From NCBI GenBank assembly GCA_945890645.1, contig CAMDCV010000030.1:1-52548 (forward strand): 52,548 nucleotides of DNA. Direction: 5' to 3'. Each line of letters starts with the position of its first letter. Position 1 is the first letter of the stretch. Positions 51,968-52,548 of this stretch are shown here, piece by piece. The notes under the pieces are model-generated. The model did no database searches and had not been told where the DNA came from. It worked only from the letters and a program-made list of their open reading frames with translations. Source of the stretch: Akkermansia muciniphila. Lineage in GTDB: Bacteria; Verrucomicrobiota; Verrucomicrobiia; Verrucomicrobiales; Akkermansiaceae. The translations under genes and the position numbers were made by a program.

Positions 51968-52370
51968 CAGTCGGGAAGGTCCGACGGTCTAAAAGTCGGA
52001 AAGTCTACAATCAGACACCCCAATCCATATTCCCCCAAATCCAGCCTTTCATCCGTTCAATCCGTCCTCAAATTTTCCCACCACAAAGCGCACAAAGAGC
52101 ACATCGCTTGACTATGCCAGAGTTACATTAGCCTCTTTTTTGTGTCCTTTGTGATCTCTGTGGTTAAAATGACTTCCTCAAAACCAATTCTGCCAATTCT
52201 GAAATTCTGTCTCATCCAGCTACCACTATCGTAAATTTATTTCCACCACAGATGAACTCGGATCAACGGCATCAAGTCAAAATCCTTAAGTTCTGTGTTC
52301 TCTGTGCTCTTTGTGGTTGAAATTTCCAAAGATTTTATCACAACCACTGCTCACTTTCCACTTTTAGAAA
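51968..52370. repeat. Repeat-rich intergenic region
   Basis: About 400 bp with no gene seen. agtcggaaagtc-type direct repeats fill 51967-52012. An imperfect inverted repeat joins ccacaaagcgcacaaagagc (52081-52100) with tgtgtcctttgtgatctctg (52141-52160), so a long hairpin can form. A second element of the ccacagatgaac ... ctctgtgctctttgtggtt kind lies at about 52245-52318. These belong to the same repeat style as 213-245 and the GxxExxY-flanking cgcggag repeats. Confidence 0.6.
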
Positions 52371-52548
52371 ATGAATTTCCGTTTCAACGATTCCGAAGTC
52401 CAGACCTTGGTCGAACTGCTCTCCCTCGCCACTCTCGTGGCCGAGTGGAATCAAGACCCTGCGTTCCAGCACAAGATGGCCGCGATCAACAGCCTCGAAG
52501 ACAAAATTTTCGAGCACATCCTCCATGCCGGTCACAGCGACATGATCG
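52371..52548 (+). CDS. Start of an unrecognised protein (partial)
   Basis: From ATG 52371 the frame is open to the window edge (59 codons and one base). The sequence MNFRFNDSEVQTLVELLSLA, with VAEWNQDPAFQHKMAAI and a following LEDKIFEHILHAGH, is helical and mildly acidic, without a signal peptide. No family is recognised. Coding statistics (C/G-rich third positions) look normal, and it follows a repeat-rich spacer. Confidence 0.65.
   Translation, partial: MNFRFNDSEVQTLVELLSLATLVAEWNQDPAFQHKMAAINSLEDKIFEHILHAGHSDMI

Noticed and set aside
1-52548. Leu codon TTA seems often to be followed by G (TTAG; reverse complement CTAA)
   Set aside because: Counter-examples are easy to find (for example in the GldG-like and DUF4340 genes), and no counts were made. 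It could be an ordinary codon-pair bias.
1-52548. tRNA, rRNA, CRISPR array, transposase, phage genes
   Set aside because: Intergenic regions were read for clover-leaf features, regularly spaced repeats and IS-like ORFs, and none was convincing. A tRNA scan was not run, so a missed tRNA remains possible.

Overview
The window looks like chromosomal DNA of a Verrucomicrobiota bacterium (order Verrucomicrobiales-like; inference). The clues are the paired secreted DUF1800 and DUF1501 genes, two secreted ThuA-domain proteins, pseudopilin-like single-pass proteins, a GldG/DUF4340 ABC-type cluster, methionine synthase divided between two genes, weak or absent Shine-Dalgarno sequences, and intergenic repeats of the 'ccacagag / cgcggag' kind. 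Lipid-A sugar (kdsB) and ExbB/ExbD genes point to a diderm envelope. Gene density is about one gene per kb. No rRNA, tRNA, CRISPR array, transposase or phage gene was found.

Layout. 1-690: a probable gene tail, then about 600 bp without a gene. 691-4947: ABC-2 permease, GldG-like and DUF4340 proteins, with no ATPase gene beside them. 5032-8597: two unrecognised secreted or anchored proteins, a serine beta-lactamase/esterase-fold enzyme and aroB. 8679-11460: a four-PDZ HtrA-type protease followed by a second trypsin-fold protein that has lost its catalytic residues. 11462-13078: a pseudopilin-like protein and a NagD-type HAD phosphatase. 13281-18743: overlapping DUF1800, DUF1501 and pseudopilin-like genes. 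18869-22195: an ABC-F ATPase and hisD. 22205-24227: DUF420 and two Sco-like genes with unusual cysteine motifs. 24479-25657: a short CorA-like protein and a membrane zinc-ribbon protein.

25770-31346 is the most unusual region. The homocysteine domain of methionine synthase is its own gene. It is followed by a duplicated, hairpin-rich segment carrying a truncated and an intact GxxExxY gene. Then comes the rest of metH, a 1223-residue ORF with about 330 extra residues between the cobalamin cap and cobalamin-binding domains. The extra part carries a P-loop kinase resembling zeta-toxin-family proteins. A 17-bp-period direct repeat and a change of coding frame lie at its right edge.

31408-42368 is mostly housekeeping: prfA, a DUF3634-like protein, argB, dnaA, a sodium:solute symporter, kdsB, pyrG, an orphan gene, nadA and fabF. 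42458-44544 holds an exbB-exbD-(TonB-like?)-zinc-ribbon operon. 44626-48916 holds two ThuA proteins flanking a PatB/MalY-type lyase, then pta. 48992-52548 holds a PHP histidinol phosphatase, a membrane protein, gmk, a CoaC-type flavoprotein, a repeat-rich intergenic region and the start of a further gene.

Functional links: gmk and coaC are closely spaced, as are kdsB and pyrG. aroB, hisD, the histidinol phosphatase, argB and methionine synthase show broad amino-acid prototrophy. The Sco/DUF420 cluster implies copper-oxidase assembly and aerobic respiration. All family assignments are from reading translated sequence; no database search was run.
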